DNA of 38,608 nt from DSNY01 sp037446035 (GTDB lineage: Bacteria > Pseudomonadota > Gammaproteobacteria > Burkholderiales > Burkholderiaceae_F). Both the position numbers and the translations under genes were made by a program. Location of the stretch: positions 1 through 38,608 of the forward strand of contig JBBIJJ010000010.1 in NCBI GenBank assembly GCA_037446035.1. The letters are read 5' to 3'. The notes under the pieces are model-generated. The model saw only the letters and a program-made list of their open reading frames with translations, searched no databases and had not been told where the DNA came from. Of the stretch, positions 33,335 to 38,608 are shown piece after piece (position 1 is the stretch's first letter; each line of letters starts with the position of its first letter).

Positions 33335-34570
33335 TCAGAGATCGGAGTCGAGCGTGTTGGCCGCCGACATCGCGCGCAGCAGCGCCTGATTGCAAGCGGC
33401 CACGGGGATCGCGAGCGCATCGACGTGCTTGCCGATCGCGATCGGATCCGAGCGCTCGATCGCCTCGATCAGCGCCAGATACGGCGCGTACGGCCCGTGG
33501 CGGCGCACGATCGCGTCGACGACGTTGTCCGACAGCGCGATCAGCTCGAACAGCTGCTCGAACGGCGCACCGGTGATGCGGTCCAGCAGCGAGAACGCGC
33601 CGGTGATGAACAGCTCGTCGCGCAGCTCGGCTTCGCTGTCGCTGGCGCCGATGTACTCGAGGAACAGGCCGCGCCGGATCGAAGCGTGCATCAGCGGGAA
33701 GGTGTTCGCGTCCTTGCTCGCGGTCGCCAGCAGCAGCGACAGCCAGCGCATCATCTTCTTGTAGCCGAGCATCATCACGGCATGCTGGAAACTGGTGATC
33801 TGCACCGGCAGCCCGAACGCCGCCGAGTTGACCAGCCGCAGCAACTTGAAGGCGAGCGCGGGGTCACGCTTGAGCGTGGCGTCGATCTTCGACAGCTCCG
33901 CGTCGTCGCGAACCAGTCGCAGCAACTCCAGAACCACAGCCTGCCCGGGCTGCAGCGGACGCGCCTGCCGGTGCTGCGCATCGTCCAGCGGCCAGCCGAC
34001 GCTCGCGGTCGCGCCGCGCTCGAAGGCCGCATCGACGTCGGCGACCGTTTGCACGCCGGTGACGATGAACGGGATCTTGCGCGTGACGCCGGCCGGGGCG
34101 GCCAGCGGGGCACCGTCGGCGCGCCTGCGGCGATCCTCGCTCTGGTGGATCAGCGAGTATTCGAAGCAGGCCAGCAGCGCGGGCGGCAGCGGCACCTCGG
34201 GTCGTCCGCGCAGCGCCAGTCGCTTGCCGTCGCGGAACAGCCGCTGCACCACCCCTTGCACGTCGGGGTCCCGCAGCGTGATCGCCGGCACCTCGAGGAT
34301 CGCGTTCTTCGGCGCCTGCCATTCGAACGCCGATTCGTCCAGCGTCGCATCGAGTGGCGCGAGCAGCACCGGTCCGGACGCGTCCGGCCAGACGGCGCTC
34401 ACCGACTCCAGCACGCGCCCGACCTGCAGGCGTTCCTGCGGGCGCGTCGACAGTATCGCCAGCCGCGTGCCGATCGCCTTGCGCTTCCTGTCGATCAACG
34501 GTGCGTAGCAGATCGACAGCGTGCCGAGCACGCTGCCGCCGCCAAGGTGCAGTTTTTCCGGCGCGTTCAT
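33335..34570 (-). CDS. HDOD-domain protein with degenerate EAL-like N-terminal region
   Basis: The 411-residue product has two parts. Residues about 10-185 begin CYAPLIDRKRKAIGTRLAI, reminiscent of the QPIFDR start of YuxH-type EAL-HDOD proteins, but without an EAL motif or visible metal-binding residues. Residues about 195-400 form an HDOD domain (LLRLVNSAAFGLPVQITSFQHAVMMLGYKKMMRWLSLLL). HDOD lacks the HD catalytic pair, so this part is likely a protein-interaction module in signalling. Partners cannot be told from the sequence. It starts at 34570 after a GGGGA-like site, 91 bp downstream of the oxoprolinase gene on the same strand. Confidence 0.8.
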   Translation of the reverse strand: MNAPEKLHLGGGSVLGTLSICYAPLIDRKRKAIGTRLAILSTRPQERLQVGRVLESVSAVWPDASGPVLLAPLDATLDESAFEWQAPKNAILEVPAITLRDPDVQGVVQRLFRDGKRLALRGRPEVPLPPALLACFEYSLIHQSEDRRRRADGAPLAAPAGVTRKIPFIVTGVQTVADVDAAFERGATASVGWPLDDAQHRQARPLQPGQAVVLELLRLVRDDAELSKIDATLKRDPALAFKLLRLVNSAAFGLPVQITSFQHAVMMLGYKKMMRWLSLLLATASKDANTFPLMHASIRRGLFLEYIGASDSEAELRDELFITGAFSLLDRITGAPFEQLFELIALSDNVVDAIVRRHGPYAPYLALIEAIERSDPIAIGKHVDALAIPVAACNQALLRAMSAANTLDSDL

Positions 34571-34661
34571 CGAGTGTCCCCGCGGTGTCGCCCGCCATTA
34601 TTCGGGGCGATGCGCTCGACGAAGCGCTGAAATGCCGTCGGCAGGACGGCGATTTTCCGGC

Positions 34662-38333
<3,672 letters not shown>

Positions 38334-38489
38334 GTCTGATAGAAGCAAACGGCAGGCGATACGGGAACGGGCCGCGAGTATGCCCGTTTTGCGCGGACGC
38401 GACGGTGCGGCGCGGCGCGGTGCGCTCCGCGCGGCGCATCGCGCTACAGTCCGCCCGTTCGCCGATACCCCCACGACAAGGAGACCCTA
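38334..38489. promoter_or_regulatory. Divergent intergenic region, oxoprolinase / TRAP binding protein
   Basis: This 156-bp gap should hold promoters for both genes. The clearest element is TACAGT at 38445-38450 on the plus strand, a fair -10, but its -35 is poor. The middle (38400-38440) is very GC-rich with repeated GCGGCGCGG. AAGGAG (38479-38484) is the ribosome site for the plus-strand gene. No clear operator dyad was found. Confidence 0.3.
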
Positions 38490-38608
38490 TGCGTATCGTC
38501 CGCTCGCTCGCCGCGGTGGCCCTGGCCGGCGCCGCGCTCGCCGTATCCGCGCAAACCAAGTGGGATCTGCCTGCTGGCTACCCCGCCGGCAACCCGCACA
38601 CACAGAAC
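38490..38608 (+). CDS. TRAP transporter substrate-binding protein (DctP-like), 5' part
   Basis: The first 39 codons are present and the gene runs off the window. They encode a signal peptide (MRIVRSLAAVALAGAALAVSA) and then QTKWDLPAGYPAGNPHTQN, the usual opening of DctP-family periplasmic binding proteins that capture organic acids for TRAP transporters. AAGGAG lies five bases before the ATG at 38490. Membrane subunits DctQ/DctM would be expected beyond the right edge. Divergence from the oxoprolinase gene suggests, but does not prove, a shared substrate. Confidence 0.8.

Overview
The window reads as chromosomal DNA of a GC-rich betaproteobacterium, most like Burkholderiales; this is inferred from gene content and order, not from a database search. 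Supporting points are the block mltG-tmk-holB-pilZ-tatD, the block ygfZ-DUF4936-NRDE, the trio yciB-bolA-PpiC close to purL, a long purL, and frequent GTG starts. No rRNA, tRNA, CRISPR array, prophage or full insertion sequence was seen.

Left part (1-8669). The end of an unrecognised plus-strand gene meets a minus-strand NarL-type response regulator across a 141-bp palindromic, IS5-like MITE candidate. Next on the minus strand come purT and the run mltG, tmk, holB, pilZ, tatD (cell-wall glycan release, dTMP kinase, clamp-loader delta', type IV pilus PilZ, TatD nuclease). ygfZ, a DUF4936 gene and an NRDE (TANGO2-like) gene run divergently on the plus strand.

Middle part (8685-26363). Every gene is on the minus strand. 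In transcription order they are: an acyl-CoA ligase, the branched-chain-amino-acid-type ABC transporter livK-H-M-G-F, a fused enoyl-CoA hydratase/3-hydroxyacyl-CoA dehydrogenase, an SDR, a PaaI-type thioesterase, a zinc-free MDR oxidoreductase, a second SDR, an epoxide-hydrolase-like protein, a secreted M16 peptidase, a YbgC-type thioesterase and a GNAT acetyltransferase. Several of these genes overlap by 1-4 bases. The set looks like an uptake, CoA-activation and beta-oxidation cluster for an unknown carboxylic acid. No acyl-CoA dehydrogenase or thiolase lies in the window.

The ligase is bracketed by two inverted copies (24390-24702 and 26440-26612) of a repeat with shared termini, an internal palindrome and a shared open frame. 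The first copy carries seven 22-24 bp tandem units. This is the most unusual structure in the window. A different palindromic repeat separates livG from livF.

Right part (26747-38608). yciB, bolA and a PpiC-type foldase run on the plus strand and meet a small outer-membrane barrel gene at a strong two-way terminator. Behind it on the minus strand are purL, an HDOD-domain protein and a fused 5-oxoprolinase/hydantoinase-type gene. A TRAP transporter binding protein starts divergently and runs off the right edge.
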